From assembly GCA_025331125.1 (NCBI GenBank), contig JAOALB010000147.1, positions 1 to 64,000 of the forward strand: 64,000 nucleotides of DNA. Direction: 5' to 3'. The DNA comes from Mycogone perniciosa (lineage: Eukaryota > Ascomycota > Sordariomycetes > Hypocreales > Hypocreaceae). The position numbers and the translations under genes are program-made. Positions 39,276-53,573 of the stretch are shown here, in pieces. The stretch's first letter is position 1. Every line of letters starts with the position of its first letter. The notes under the pieces are model-generated. The model made no database searches, was not told the DNA's origin, and was given only the letters and a program-made list of their open reading frames with translations.

Positions 39276-42200
39276 CTCCCTCTAAAATAAATACTATCCT
39301 ATATAACTTTAAAGTAGATATAGGATCTAGATATAGGAAAGTAATTAAAATATAAAATAAAAAGGATCGTTAATATAGCTGAAAATAATAGGGATAGCTA
39401 ATAGCTATAAGAAAGGTAAAGACCTTAGGTATATACTTTAGGTAAAATTTCAAAATTAAAGAGACTTATAAAATTCCTTAATTTCAGACCTAAAAGAGGC
39501 TTAGTAAGCCTGTCAGTAACTATTTTACTGGTTTCTAGATAACTAACTGTAATAATGCTATTTTTAACCTGTTCCTTAATATAATTAAACTGTAACAGAG
39601 TATATTCTATTCGATTATAAAGGGTAGGGTTATTTAAGGTAGAAATAGCACCTTTATTGTCGTTAAATAAAGAGATTAGCTGTTTAATTGGTCGATCTAC
39701 CTCTTTATATAGGCCAATAAGCTATTAAATCTCTCTAGTAGCTTTTATAAAAGCTATAAACTCTCCTTTTAACGTAGAAAGACAGATAGTTATACCCCTT
39801 TTTAATTTCCAGCTAATTGGCCTATTAGCAATTATAATAATATAGCTATAAATCGAGTTACTTAATTCTTTATCCCTAGTAAAATTACTATTACAATAGC
39901 TAATAGGTATAGGACTAGATTTTCTAATATATTAAACAGCTAGATCCTAGGTACTATTTAAATACTATAATAGGTTGCGGGCTGCATTTAAGTGCTCTTT
40001 ATAAAGGCCTTGAAATTGTCTAGCTAGCTATTAGACTAGAAAGCTAGTATCTACTTAAATATAAGTTGTTAAATAGATTATAGTACTAATAATGGCTTAA
40101 GAAAGCTTAGTATTAGCTTTATCCAGTTTAGTTATAGTTTTATTAGCTAAAATAGAGGGCTATAGGGGTACTTAGATAAGCTTAGAGTTTTAAAGGTTAA
40201 AAAACTTTATAGCTTTAATAATATACTATTTTTAAGAAAGTTAAAAAAGGCCTCTTTTTCTATCCCTAACTATCTAAACCCTTAAAAAGAAAAAGGCAGG
40301 GCCTCTATCTTCTATAGTATAGACTTTATTAAAAGCTAGCTTTAGCTAGGCTATAACTTCTTTATCTGGTCTAATAAAAAGACAGTTATTTATTTTGTTG
40401 GGGGTAACTGATATACTTAATGCACTTATAGTCCTTTTTACTAGCTTACCTAAGTAAAGTCAGTTGCTTATTTAAGCAACTACTAGATTAGGGAGGTATA
40501 AGACTATAAAGATAAATAGATAGACCTAGTTTAATAAAAACTAACCCGCATTCTCCTTTAATATATTACCTTTACCTGTAATTTTACAGCCATTAAAGCG
40601 TAAAGAGGCAACTATTAATTGCTTTCAACTGCAGACATTATAATTAAATAATTCGCAGTATCTTTTAGTCCCTATATTACTTAATTACAGCTTTATAGTT
40701 CTATTAAGAGCGCGGTTCCTGCGCTTTATTCTGGTTGTTATTAGTGTATATATATATGTTTAGAGCGCTGATTCCCCCTTAATAAACTATATAAGTAACA
40801 ATAAAAATACTGTTATTTAAATTCTAGAGAATAGCAGAGTTAGAAATTAAAGGATTATATCCTAGTTTATTTCCTAAGGCTTATAAAGCCTATTACTATT
40901 CTTTAAAGGACTATTTTAGGCTATAAAAAGCTTTCTGTAACTAAATAACCTAATTTATATTAAGGTTATAACCTAGCTTTCTAAGAATAGACTTAATTTT
41001 AAGGGAAGCTTAACTAGTATAGTCTTTAAATCCTTTAAGGAAGTTTAAGAAAATAGTTTCTTTAAATATCCCGTTAAAGAATGCATTAATAAAGTCGATT
41101 TATTTAATTTCCTAGTTATAGATAGTAGCTAAGGCTAATAAAAGCTATTAGGTAAAAGGAATAGCTGTTAAGGCGAATGTTTAGTTAAAATCTATTCTTT
41201 TTAATTATTAGAAACCCTTAGCAACTAGTCTAGCTTTAAATTTTACTATTTTATTATTCTAGTCCTTTTTAGTCTTTAAAACTAATCGATTAGTAATAGG
41301 ATTCCTGCCTTTAAAAATACTATTACGCTTAATAAAGGCAAAGGTATATTATTTAACTAGCTAGTCAAATTCGCTATAAATCACTTTTAGCTATTTAATT
41401 TTATTAAAACTATAAAGTACTTACTTAAGCATTTATAAGTCTTATACTGCAGCAGCTGAAAAGGCTAGCTTTTTAATACTATTATATAGAAAATGGGATA
41501 TATTTATATCTATAAGATCCTCTATAACTGCAGAGGCTTATATAACTAGTATAGAAATAAAGGGAATAGTAGTAGGTACTCCCTTTAAAATAAAGTTAAG
41601 GAATAAGGGATTAATATCTTAAAAGCTAGGAATTATTTAATTTATAGAATCTAGCTTTATTTCTCCCTTTAATTCTTTATTATCTTAACCTATAATAGGC
41701 TCTAGGATTTAAAGCTTAGGAATTTTATTTTTATATAGCTTTATAGTTAACGATTTAAAGACTATATATTTAGTTAAAATATAGATAAAGTAGGTATTAC
41801 TATTTAAGACTACTAATAGTCTTTTAGTTTTAGTCTTAAAGGCTAATTTATAGCCTTTAGCCCTGTATTCTTATAAAATAAATACCTTACAATAAAAGCC
41901 AATAATCCTATATCTTTACAGATTAGGTTTATAATCTTTATTAAGGTCTAGGTCTTTATATAATTTTTAATAAAGGGTAAAGTCTTTATTAGTAATAGCT
42001 ATATAGTTAATTGATTTAAAAACTGCAGTAATAATAAGTTTCTAAAGATATAGCAGCAGGTTAGCTGCTATAATAATAGCCTATAGCCTATTTAATAAAA
42101 CTTTAATAAAGTATTTTATTAAACTATTTTATATATAAATATAAAAGCTGCTATAAGAATATATAATTTTTAAAGAAAAGAACTAGGTTTAAAGTTCTTA

Positions 42201-43580
42201 ATTAATTTCCTTTCTGCTATTATAATACAATTCTTTAAAATACTAGTTATACTGCATTTTAAGCTATTTATAAAGCCTTATATAGTAGCTAAAAGGGTAG
42301 GTCTACTATAATCTTTTAAATGGAATAGCTACCTATATCTTGATTTTCTATTAATAATTAAAAGACTAATAGGGGCCTTATTATAAAGCACTAGCTTTAT
42401 AGAGAAAGTATCAGCTTCTAGACAATTTAAAGAGGCTAATAGATTAGGAATTGGCTTTAAATTAAGCCTTTTAATAACTTTTCCTTTATTATACGCTAAG
42501 GAATAGAATTTAGTCTCTTTAATAGAATTAAAGTTAAGAATTCTAGTAGTTATTTTAGCAGTCTTCTTTAATAGACTTAAACTAATATAACCTAGTCTTT
42601 TATACTATAAGAGGGCTAGCTTTAGTAGCTTATAGCTAGAATTACTATTAATAATAGTATCTCCCTTTAATTCAAATAGCTTAACAACTTCTAGATCTTC
42701 GGTAATAGAGGATTCTTTAAGCATATAGGGCTTTTCCTTTATAAGGGTATCCTTGATAGGCTTATTCCCCTTTATTTCCTTAGGCAATAGGGGTATATAA
42801 GGCCCTTTATCCTCTACTTAGCCTAAGGTTTTAAGGAGTTTAGAGAAATCCTTTCCTTTAGGATTATTCTTTTTAATAAGCCTAGGACTAGATCTAGTTA
42901 ATTGTTTTTTTAAAGGTATTACTTCCGGAATAGCGATATATTCCTAAGCCTTTTTCTTACTAATAGCAGGAATTTAAACCTATATAAAGCTATAAGCTTT
43001 ATAGCTATTTATATAGCTATATAGTATAGTATATCCTTTAATTGTAAGAAAAGAACTATATTTTAAGGGATTTAATAGCTTTATTGGCTGTATAGTTTTT
43101 ATAAAAAAAGTATTATATTATATATATCCTTTAACTTAATAATGCCTTAAACTACTTATAAGGTTTATATTTAACTGTAGGTAATAAAGGGTATTTAATA
43201 GTATTATCTTTTTATATTTATTATTTTTATTAAAGATATTAAAAGTGGCTATATTTATTCCTTTAAGTTTAATAGGACCCCCTTTAATTTAAATAACGCT
43301 AAGTTCCTTATTATTAAGTTTATAGTCTATAAACTATTTTCTAGAATTAACTATATAAACTGTAGATCTAGTATTATATAATAGACTATCCTAAATAAGA
43401 AGTTTAGGGGAGTTAAGGGATATTAAAGACTTTCTCCCTTTTTTAGCGTTTAAGGCTTATAAAAGATTTTAATTATTATTTAAACTAGTAATAAATTTAG
43501 TAAAGGAATCTTCTAATAGCTCTATTAAGCTATACCTTTTAATAGCTAGATTATATATACTAGTAAAAGTATAATCCTCT
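39276..43580 (-). pseudogene. C2 pol: protease, integrase, RT, RNase H
   Basis: Minus-strand domains from right to left. Protease block STVYIVNSRK at about 43,340-43,370 (family DTGSTVHIVN). A spacer holds the surviving 60-codon frame 42,605-42,787 (MPKEIKGNKPIKDTLIK...). The GAG-pre-integrase block RLGYISLSLLKKTAK is near 42,560-42,600, where the zinc-binding HIS histidine is TAC. Integrase core lies from about 42,340 leftwards. RT has INNCLFI at 40,375-40,395 (family VDDCLFI) followed by YTIEDRGPAFFLF. RNase H is at about 39,490-39,720 (DNKGAISTLNNP...RIEY...FNYIKEQV, ending IVTDRLTKPL). The last block is the usual Copia C-terminus (IADxLTKPL). Stops at decayed TGG and CAG codons. Dead. Confidence 0.82.
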
Positions 43581-43585
43581 TTAGC

Positions 43586-43985
43586 TATTATAACCCGACC
43601 CTTTTATAGCCGTATAAAGGGTCTAAGGCAGTATATACCCTGGAAGAACAACAGAACAACCATCCAATCAGGAAGGATTACTTAAATTACTGTAAACTAT
43701 AAATTACTAGGATTACAGAATATAAGCTAAAGTAATCCAATACAACCATAATCTATATACAATCTAAGTATATTTACTATATATCTCTTTTATATATAAA
43801 ACTAGATAAATTACAATTATTTAATATAATTACTTAAATAGTCGTTAATAATTATATTTACTAGAATAGCCTATTTTATAAAATTATAACTATATTACGC
43901 TATTTAGTATTTATCTTTAACCTCTCTATTAATATAGACCTATAAACTTTAATTTAACTGTTAAGAATTAACCTAGATTATTATA
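43586..43985 (+). repeat. 5' LTR of E3 (400 bp, U3 type A)
   Basis: Starts TATTATAACCCGACCC and ends AGATTATTATA, followed by the shared primer-binding region. Confidence 0.92.
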
Positions 43986-46900
43986 TATTAATAACTTTTA
44001 TTTAAAAGGCTATTAAAAATCTTAAATAATACTGTAAGTATATCTATTGCAGTATCCTCTTTTAATACTTTACTTTTTATTTTACCTTTTTGCTAAAGGA
44101 AGGATAATAATAGAGATAATAATATAAATAGAAGTAAAGATAAAGATAAAATTAATAAAATAGAATAACTTTATATCTATATAAAGGAAGCCTTTTAATA
44201 AATAAAAGCTAATTATATAAAATAAAAATAATACTATTAATATTTAATTACTAAAAACGCTAGACTTTAATAAATAATTGACTAATAGTAAATAACTATT
44301 ATAAACTGATAAAATTAAGCCCTACCTACTCTAAACTTTATACTAAACTATAAAGGGAACTGACTTTTAAAGGACTTAAAAAAGTCGCTTAAGATATAGC
44401 CTTTTAAACCCTTTAATAAAAGTACTATAGCACTTTAACCGTTTTTCACTTAACTATATAACTATTTCACCTACTTTTTAACTAGCTTTAATATAAAAAC
44501 TAGTAAAGTCTTTTTAACTGCTAGACAATTTAAAAGAAATGCCTTAAAGTGGTTTAAATTTACTTAAAGGGATTTCTTTAATAATAAAAGTAAAGCCAAT
44601 AAATAAATACAGCTTATATTTAGTAACTATAATCGATTTAAGGAAAGATTAAAAAATATTTTTAATAATATTAATAAAAAATATATTACAGAAAATAAAT
44701 TTATAAATTTAATTTAAAAAGGAAAATACTTTAACTATACTATATACTTTAAGAATTATACTTTTAAAATTAAATAAAGAAACTCTGCTTTTATTAAACG
44801 CTTTTATAATAGACTTAAATTAAAAGTTAAAAGGGAAGCTTATAAGTTTTTTCGCGATAAAGGTATTACTAAGTTTATTAAGAAATATATAGATGCAGAT
44901 AATGTACTTTATAAACTTTACTTAAATATAAAGAAAGGATAATAGTAATTTAAATAAATTTATAAATATTAAAAATATATAAATTAAAGTAAAAAGTAAT
45001 AAAAATATATTATTAGCTTTAATAATAAAAGACTTAATTAAATGGATTTAAATATTATTTAAAAGGGAAAGGTAAAGGTTATTTATTATAACTGTGATAA
45101 ATTAAGATATATTTTAAAGGACTGTAAAGCTTTATAAAAACTCAAAACTAATAAACTTTAAAAGCCTGTATTAAAACCTAGACAAAAAGTTAATATAGTT
45201 TTAAAAACTACTAATTATATATTATTTAGCTAAACTATATACTATAATAATAGCTGCTTTATTTATAAATCTAATAAAAATAAAAATAGATAATATTGTA
45301 AATAACCTAGAAAGATATTTATAATAAATTAAAGGGGATACTAGTTAAAATTTAAATCTTTAACTTTTAGAGATATTTTTAAAGAAAATAAAGTAAATAA
45401 ATATTTACTATACCTAAACAGTTTAATAGAATAAAAGCTAGACTTTAGCTATATAAAGTTAAATAAGGATAATAGTATTTTAAATAAATAAATAATTGCT
45501 ATAATTAACTATTAATATTTTAATTAAATTACTGCAGGCAATATAAAATAAACTAGCAGTGGTAACTTTAATAATAAAAATAAAAATAACCCTTTATAAT
45601 ATAAACTATTACTATATAGTATTATACTTTTAAAACTAGAAGATATATTACTTATAAACAGTAACTTTAAAGGTAAATTAAATAAATATTACCTAAATTT
45701 AATTAAAAGGGTTATTATAAATATATAATAAAATAGGATAAATTAACACTTATATAAATAGGTTTATATATAAAATAAAGTTAATAATAAAATAGCTGTT
45801 AAAGCTATTTTAATTACTTTAGCTATATATAAAAAACTTATATATTTCTATATATAAAGAGACTATACTGCAAATAACTTTATTTATAAAAAGTACTATA
45901 CTATATCCTAAATTATTTATATTTTATATAAGTATATAGTATACTTTTATAAAAAAGTATAATATAATGCATTCTTAATTAAAATCCTATTCTACTTTAT
46001 AGAATAGGTATAGGATTATAACGCCTTTAAAGGATAGATTATAACTATACAGTATTAAAACTTTAAAGTTATTATTATTAAACTAAATACTAAAACTTTA
46101 AAGGAATATCAGCAGCTATAAGGATTTAAAGGATATAAGTTTAAAAAATATTATATTTACTGCTAAAAGAAATTAATAAAATAGCACTTCTATTATAATA
46201 GAAAGTTTAAATGCAATAGATAATACCCTTTAAAATGCAATAGCTTAAAGTATATTATATATAAATAAAATAAATTAAAGGAATAGTATATATAGCAGGC
46301 TAATAATACCTTATATTTATTATTAAACTATATATACTGCTAAAGGGATAAATGCATTATCTACCTATAAGAAAAGCTTTAAAAATAGCGAACGCGAAAG
46401 TATATAGGGAATAAACCTACTTTAAAAAATAAAGAGATTAATTAAATTATAAAAGAGCTGTATAGAAACTAGTTTAACTTTATTACCTATAAAGGAACTG
46501 CCTATAATACGAAAAGGCGGCATTTACTTTAAAGAACCTTAATTAACTGCAAAATGTATATAAAAAAAGAAGAATTAGGAAATAACTAATATTACCTATA
46601 AAGGGGCTATAAAGTAATAATTAATAAATTATATCTTTTAAAATATTAAATAATAAAAGTAATAATAAAGATTTACTATATTTTAAATTAAAGATAATAA
46701 TTAAGGGATATTAGCTATATATATTAGTGGATAGTAGAGTAATAGGCAATTTTATTGCATTTATAACTATAAATTGCCTATAATTACTTTAAAAAGAGAA
46801 AGCTAAACTATATTAACTTTATTAAGTAAAAGGAGGAGCCTTTATATATAATAATAGATAGGTTAAGTAAAAGATTAATTATTTTAAGCTTAAAATCGCT

Positions 46901-49900
46901 AAATATAAAAGAGTAGTTTTTTATAATATAGTAAATATTAATAGGTATAATATTATTTTTAATTATTTTTAATTAAAATGCAATAACTTTAATATCGATT
47001 AAGAGAATAGCTAGCTTTATTAGCGCGATAATAAAGTTTCCCTAGCAATTAAAACTATTAAAAAAGCTTTAGCTGTAAGGCAGAAATCCTATATAGAACC
47101 TTTAAGTATATTAAAGAAAAGAATTAAAAAAGTTACTTTTAATTTAATTATAGAAATAATCCATTTAAAAGTAAAGTTTAAGTAGAGTAAAGGAAAGGAT
47201 AGATAAATTTAAAGAATAATTGCCTTTTTATAGAAAGCATTTAATAATATTAATGAAATACTTAAAATAAAAAGCTTTAAAACGGCAGCGATATTAAAAC
47301 GGCTATAGAATATGCTTAAAGAATACTAGAAATATAATAAGCTGTTTAAAGAAATATTTAATATAAAGCTACTAGAATATAGTTAATAGGACTATATAAT
47401 TAAATTTAAAGATAATATAAGCACTACCTTTTATAAAATCTATAACTTAAATAAAAAAGAGCTTAAAGGCCTATATAATTATCTAGATAATATATTAGTT
47501 AAAGGATATATTTAACCTTTTTTTATTAAAAGTAAGCTATTTTATTATATTTATATTAAAGAAAAAAGGCAAATTATAGTTAATTATAGACTATTAATAG
47601 CTTAATAAAGCTACTGTTAAAAATAAAACTTTATTACTGTTAATTATAGAATTATAAGATAGACTATATAAAAAGAAATAATTTATAGCGCTAAACCTTA
47701 AAGGCATTTATAACTTTATTTAAATTAAGGAAAGATATAAATAAATAACCGTGTTTTAAATTAAATACAGCTTATTTAAGTACTTCATTATACCTTTTAG
47801 TTTTATTAACGCCCCTATAATATTTTAAAAAATAATTAATAATATATTAAAAAAGTACTTTAATATCTTTATAGTTATTTACTTAAATAATATTTTAATC
47901 TTTTTAAATACCTTTAAAGAATATAAGGCATATATTTATAAAGTATTATAAATACTATAAAATACTAAACTATTTATAAAACTAAAGAAATATAAATTCT
48001 ATATATAAAAAGTCACTTTCTTAAAGTATATTATTACCTTTAAAGAAATTTATATAAATCTATTAAAAGTATAAGCAGTAAAAGACTAGCCTATACTTAT
48101 AATAGTTAAAGAAGTTTAAAGCTTTTTAAAACTCGCTAACTATTATTAATAATTTATTAAAAACTATAAAAGTATTATATAAACTTTCTATAAATTTATT
48201 AAAAAAAATTAAAAGTTTGTATAAGTATTAAATATATAAAACGCCTTTAATAAATTTAAGCAGCTTATTTTAAAAAAACTTATACTTATTATATTTAACC
48301 TATTTAAAGAAATAAAAGTTAAAACAAATACTTTTAACTTTACTATAAAAGCTTAATTTAATTAAAAGGACGAAAATAGTACTATACTTTATTGCCTTTT
48401 ACTTTAAAGCATTATATAGCGTAAAACTAAACTATCTGATATATAATAAAGAATTCCTTGCTATTATTCTTGCATTTAAAAAATAGTAATATTACCTACT
48501 AAAAGGAATATATAAAGTTAAGGTATATACTAACTATAAAAATATTGTATATTTCGCGATAGTTTAATAACTCTTTAAAAGGCAGATTTACTATATAGAA
48601 TACCTTTTAAAATTCGACTATATTTTAATTTATTAGAAAAAATTTAAAAATAAATAAGCAGATATATTTAATATATAAATTAACTATAACTAGGAAAAAA
48701 TTAAGTATATTAAGCAGATCTTAAAATAAGCCTTTAAAGGATATTATTAATAAATAGCACTTTAAGCTATATATAAAGTATTTAATAATAATGCTATACT
48801 TTAATATATTGAAGAGTATTATATTACCTAGGATAATAATAGATTTTTAAAAGATATAAAGCTTAATAAAAAAAGAATTTAATAATAAAATAAAAAGATT
48901 TAAATTTTCAATAAACTTTAAAAGAATATAGTTATAGAAGTTTATTAATACTTAGTATATAGATATAAAGGTATTTGCAAAACCTATAAATAAATATAAA
49001 GGTATTTTAAGTTTTAAAGGCTTAAAAAAGTAATATAAAATATTATTTCTCGCTATATAATTTATAGAATAGTTAAACCTTTAAAATATAAACTATACAG
49101 TAAACTTTAACCTTTACCAGTATTAAAGCAACTATAAGAATTAATTTTATTAAACTTTATCGTTAAACTACTACTATTCATTAAACTAAAATTAAAGATT
49201 AAATATAATAGTATTTTAGTAATTATAGACCGATTTATTAAATACTTTTACTTCCTTTTATATAAAAAGGTAATAGATATAGAAATACTAGCTTATATAT
49301 TTTTGCGATTTATTGCAGTTAACTATATAATTCTAGCTGAAATTATTTTTAATTAAAGATTAACCTTTATATTTAAATTCTAGCAAGTATTTATAAATTA
49401 ATTAAGTATAAATTATAAGCTTAATACTATATATTACCTATAGATAAATAGATAGATAGAATATATTAACTAGGTTATTAAAGTTTATTTAAAAAGTTAT
49501 ATTAACTTTAACTAAAATAATTAAGTAAAGAAGTTATTAATTATATAAATATTTTATAATAGCAAAACTTTAAAGTTAACTGGACTTAGCCTTATATATA
49601 TTAACTAGAGCTTTACGCTAAATATATATAAAGCGCTAAAGAAAGGCCTATATATTAATAAAGTATACATTAAAGCTAAAGATATAAAGCAGTTATATAA
49701 GGAAATGCAGGTATACTTTTACTTTATATAAAAGAAAATAAAAAAATATACTAATAAATATAAATTAAAGGGATTAATCTTTAAAGAGGGAGATATAGTT
49801 TACCTATACTGTTATTTATTAAGAAAAAAACTATAAATATTAAAATAATGCAACTAAGCGATAAATTAAATTTTAAGAAATTTAGACTTTACCTAGTTAA

Positions 49901-50902
49901 AAAGATTATTTTAAAGGTTATTTATAAATTTATACTATTAAATAGTATTTAAATTTACCTGGTATTTTACATTTTACTATTTAAAAAAGTATTATAAAAT
50001 AAATTAAAGAATAGATTAATTATAGACTTAATTAAAGTTTTAGCAGTTAAAGAAAAATATAAAGTTAAAGAAATAGAAGCTATAAAAATAAAAGATAATA
50101 AATGCTAATATTTAGTAAAATAAAAGAATTATAGAGAGGAATATAACTTTTAAGAATTTAAAGAATACTTTAAGCACTTTTAGATAACTCTGTAATAATT
50201 TTACTGAAATCTTAGCTTATTAATAATAGATTAAGCGGCCTAAAAGCAGTCTAGTTAATTAAATCGGCAGCCCTAAAAGAATATATATTAATAGCAGCCT
50301 TTAGTTTATAATATTTAGCTTTATCTAGCTTATCTATACTTTTTAACCTAAAATTTACTATCTTTGCCCCTTTTATTATTAATGCTTTACGCTAAGTATA
50401 AAGGCGAGTTAATTGCATTAAAGCTTTAAAAGATTTGCGATATAATTCTGTTAATTTATTCTCTGCCTTTTATTTTTACGCCTTTAATCGCTTATACTTT
50501 AAAATAATCTAAAACACTAAATAAATTAAAAAAGGAAGAAAGATAATAAAAAAGATAAAAACACTTATAGATATTTACTAATACCCTAAAAGTATTATAA
50601 AAGCGCCCCCGTTAAATATACTCTTAATATTAAAATACCTTATCTATTATTTTATAAGTATAACTACAGGAATAATAATATAAATAAAGTATAGTTTTAA
50701 AACTTAATTCTTCGATAAAAGACGCAAAGGCTAAATACTAAAGGGTCTTTAAAGAATAAGTCTTTTTAATACAATTTATATTATTAATACTAAATATATA
50801 AAAAGGAAAAAGAAAAAGAATATTATATTTATAAAGGGAGGTATAGTATTTATGCAGGATAGGTAAAGTCTTAGGGATAAAACTACCGGGAAGGGGATAT
50901 TA
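43986..50902 (+). pseudogene. E3 gag-pol remnant with chromodomain
   Basis: The zinc knuckle at 45,084-45,125 is the best preserved in the window: YYNCDKLRYILKDC, where first Cys and the His of Cx2Cx4Hx4C have become Tyr. The protease site at 46,727-46,759 reads VDSRVIGNFIA, with the aspartate kept but Gly changed to Arg. RT is at 47,500-48,060 with YLNN at about 47,877-47,890, RNase H at 48,300-48,680, integrase at 48,960-49,880 and chromodomain at 50,060-50,190. Heavily stopped. Together with E2 it would allow an ancestral sequence to be inferred for dating. Confidence 0.85.
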
Positions 50903-51302
50903 TATTATAACCTAACCCTTTTATAGCTGTATAAAGGGTTTAAGGCAGTATATACCCTGGAAAAACAATAAAATAACCGTTTAATTAAGAAAGATTACTT
51001 AAATTACTGTAAACTATAGATTACTGGGATTATAGAATATAAGCTAAAGTGATCTAATATAACTGTAATCTATACGCGATTTAAGTATATTTACTATATA
51101 TCTCCTTTATATATAAGACTAGATAAGTTATAATTATTTAGTATAGTTACTTAAATAGTTATTAATAATTATATTTACTGGAATAGCCTATTCTATAGAA
51201 TTGTAACTATATTACCCTGCTTAGTATTTATCCTTAATCTCTCTGTTAATATAGACCCATGAACCTTGGTTTGACTATTGAGAATTAACCTGGATCGTTA
51301 CA
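50903..51302 (+). repeat. 3' LTR of E3 (400 bp, U3 type A)
   Basis: Starts TATTATAACCTAACCC and ends CCTGGATCGTTACA. Same length as the 5' copy. Confidence 0.92.
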
Positions 51303-51307
51303 TTAGC

Positions 51308-52712
51308 TTATTTCTAATTATCTTTTTAATTTTTCTAATTTCCTTTTCTTTTATAAAAGTTAAAAGCTGGCTTTTAACTTTTAGATCTAAAAGGTACCAA
51401 TTAATCTTTAAGGGGATTAGAAGGCCCTAAGGCTTTATTAACCTTATATATAGTAAAAGATAGATTCCTAGTCTCTATTAGTATATCTGCTATAAGAAAT
51501 TAAATATTAAAACCTTTAGTTAATTGCCTAATAGCTTTACTAGAATTAATAGTTCCTTTAATTCTTTTAGCCTATTAAAGATAGGTTTTTTTTAAGGAAT
51601 TTAAATATTAATTAACTTAATCTAATATATTAATATTAACCTTTAAAATAGCTAACTTAACTGATAAACTATTAAAAGTAGCGTTAAATTCAGCTAAAGA
51701 TCCTTTATAATTACTGTAATTTAATAAATAGAATTCCCTATAAAGGGAATCTCTTTAAAGTATATTAAAGTAACTATATAGTTTCTATAATACTGAAAAT
51801 GCTTTTTTAGGCTTTAGATTTAAGCAATAAATATAGCGGGAGTAGCTATTAAATTATCTTTAATTAATATAAATAATAGGGCCTGTTTTAAATTAAATAA
51901 AGAATTAGTAACTATAAGACTTTCTATAAAGGTATAGTAATTTATAGCCTTTAGTATAATATTTAAAGACTGTTTCTATTAATTAAAGTTATTAGGACCT
52001 ATTAGCTTATAGCTTTCTGGAAAGCTATAGACCTTTTTTAATGCCTCTTTAATAAAACTACTATTTAAAGTTAAAATAGTAGTTTAGGGTTAAGGAATTA
52101 ATAAAAATAAAACTTAAATAGGTATAGGAATAAAGGTAAAAGTTTACATTAGCATTAAAATACAGGCTATAGGATTAACTTTTATTAGATTTATAGTCTA
52201 TTAAGGTTAAAGACTTAAAATAGCAGCAGCTAGGCTAGTTAAGGTATTAAATAGCTAAGTTATAATATTATTCTAACCCTTTAACTGTGCCTTTACCATT
52301 TTAATAAAAGCCCTCTATACCTAAAGCTCTTATTTTATATTCTGCACCTAAATAAATAAATCCCTTTACTGCTAGGGAAAGCTATTATCTTTAATTAAAG
52401 AAATAAGGCTGCTAAGAGCCTTAATAGGTCGATTTATACTACTAATATCGGACCTATATCCTATATAAATAAAGAATATACTATATAGTATATAAAGGTA
52501 GTAATATAAGTAGTATTACTATAGCTGCAATAATATTTGCAGTAAAAGCCTAGTAATAGCTTTAGGTAGCCAAAATCCTAAAAGCGCTAATATAAGCACT
52601 AGGATAAGCACTATAAAAAATATAAAAAACCTGCTATAAGTGCTATAGTAGCGCTAAGGGAAGTGCTATAACCATTAAAAGAATCTATTAATAAAGACCC
52701 AAGGAAAACTCT
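51308..52712 (-). pseudogene. C2 gag region remnant
   Basis: This is C2 sequence between the 5' LTR and the E3 insertion. By position it is gag and the start of pol. I found no diagnostic motif; all frames are interrupted. It joins 43,585 leftwards after removal of E3, with TTAGC duplicated. Confidence 0.5.
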
Positions 52713-52727
52713 CCTAGGCTTATAACC
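52713..52727 (-). other. C2 primer-binding site (half initiator tRNA-Met)
   Basis: The minus strand reads GGTTATAAGCCTAGG directly after the 5' LTR, the same core as in C1. It is complementary to the anticodon arm of initiator tRNA-Met with RIP-type changes. Two unrelated LTR families sharing this site supports a real primer. Confidence 0.75.
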
Positions 52728-53307
52728 TATAAAAATAATAAGGTTATACTAAACCTTATTTATATATAGCTTCTAGGAAGCTGCATATAATGCAGTAATA
52801 AAGAAACGACTAAGAATCTAATTGGGCTTATAATAAATAAACAATTAAATTATAAATAATTTAATAGCTAAAGGGTATAGAATATCTAGTGTATATACAG
52901 CCAGTATAGCAGTGATTATATAAACAATAGCTTTATCTTCTATAATAGTCCTCCGATTAAATAATAGGAATACAGCAGCAGAATTAGGTTTATAGCTTTA
53001 TTCCTATTTTCCGCAAAATTCATTTATATAGGAAATCGTCCAAATCGACTTACGGCCATACAAACAGGAAACCATTTTAATCAGATTTTTCACAATAGCC
53101 ATTATAGCCATTATATTAAGTCTAGGGTAGGCGGGGTAGCTGGTCATAGCTCAATTATTATTGTTAAAGATAATAGAGATTTCCTGACTTACACTGAAGT
53201 TCCTCCAGAACTCGGTCCTAGTGTCGGGCCTAATTCCGGGTCTAGCCGGAATAGGAAGGTTATTTATTTACACTGAAATCCTTGCTTTTTAGCCCTCCTT
53301 TTTAATA
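52728..53307 (-). repeat. 5' LTR of C2 (580 bp)
   Basis: Differs from the left copy mainly by C/T and G/A changes; identical in the block CGGGCCTAATTCCGGGTCTAG. On the minus strand it starts TATTAAAAAGGAGGGC and ends at 52,728. Confidence 0.9.
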
Positions 53308-53573
53308 TATATATTTGCTATACTTTAAAGAGTTATTTATTATTCGATAGACTAATTTCTTTTAAAAGCAAAAAGTATAAAGTATATTAGCGGGATTGCC
53401 TTTAAAAAGAATTAAAGAAGTAAGTAAGGTATACTTATTGGATTTATAAGCGCGAGGTTTAGCAATATAATCTGTTATAGTATTAGTATAAAAAGGGTAA
53501 AAAGAATAAACAGATAAAACTTATAAAGGAACTAATAGGTCTTAAGGATAAAACTAATAGAAGGGGGATATTA

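Larger units (their letters stand above)
43586..51302 (+). mobile_element. E3: full-length chromovirus inside C2 (7,717 bp)
   Basis: Two 400-bp type A LTRs are flanked by TSD TTAGC (43,581-43,585 and 51,303-51,307). E3 is collinear with E2 over its whole length, including the type A tail region (about 50,270-50,500) and polypurine tract (GGGAAGGGGA at 50,888-50,897). By position it is the innermost element of the E5-E4-E1-C2 chain. Differences from E2 are mostly transitions. Confidence 0.95.
38696..53307 (-). mobile_element. C2: minus-strand Ty1/Copia element split by E3
   Basis: Two 580-bp LTRs (38,696-39,275 and 52,728-53,307) with TGTTAA...TTAACA-type ends enclose about 5.7 kb of minus-strand Copia sequence plus the E3 insertion. 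Primer-binding site is next to the right LTR (52,713-52,727) and polypurine tract next to the left (39,276-39,286, CTCCCTCTAAA on +), confirming orientation. Coding order right to left: gag, protease, integrase, RT, RNase H. The flanking pentamers differ (TTAAT left, TATAT right) and about 540 bp of E1 is missing at the site. RIP is moderate; a 60-codon frame survives. Confidence 0.9.
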
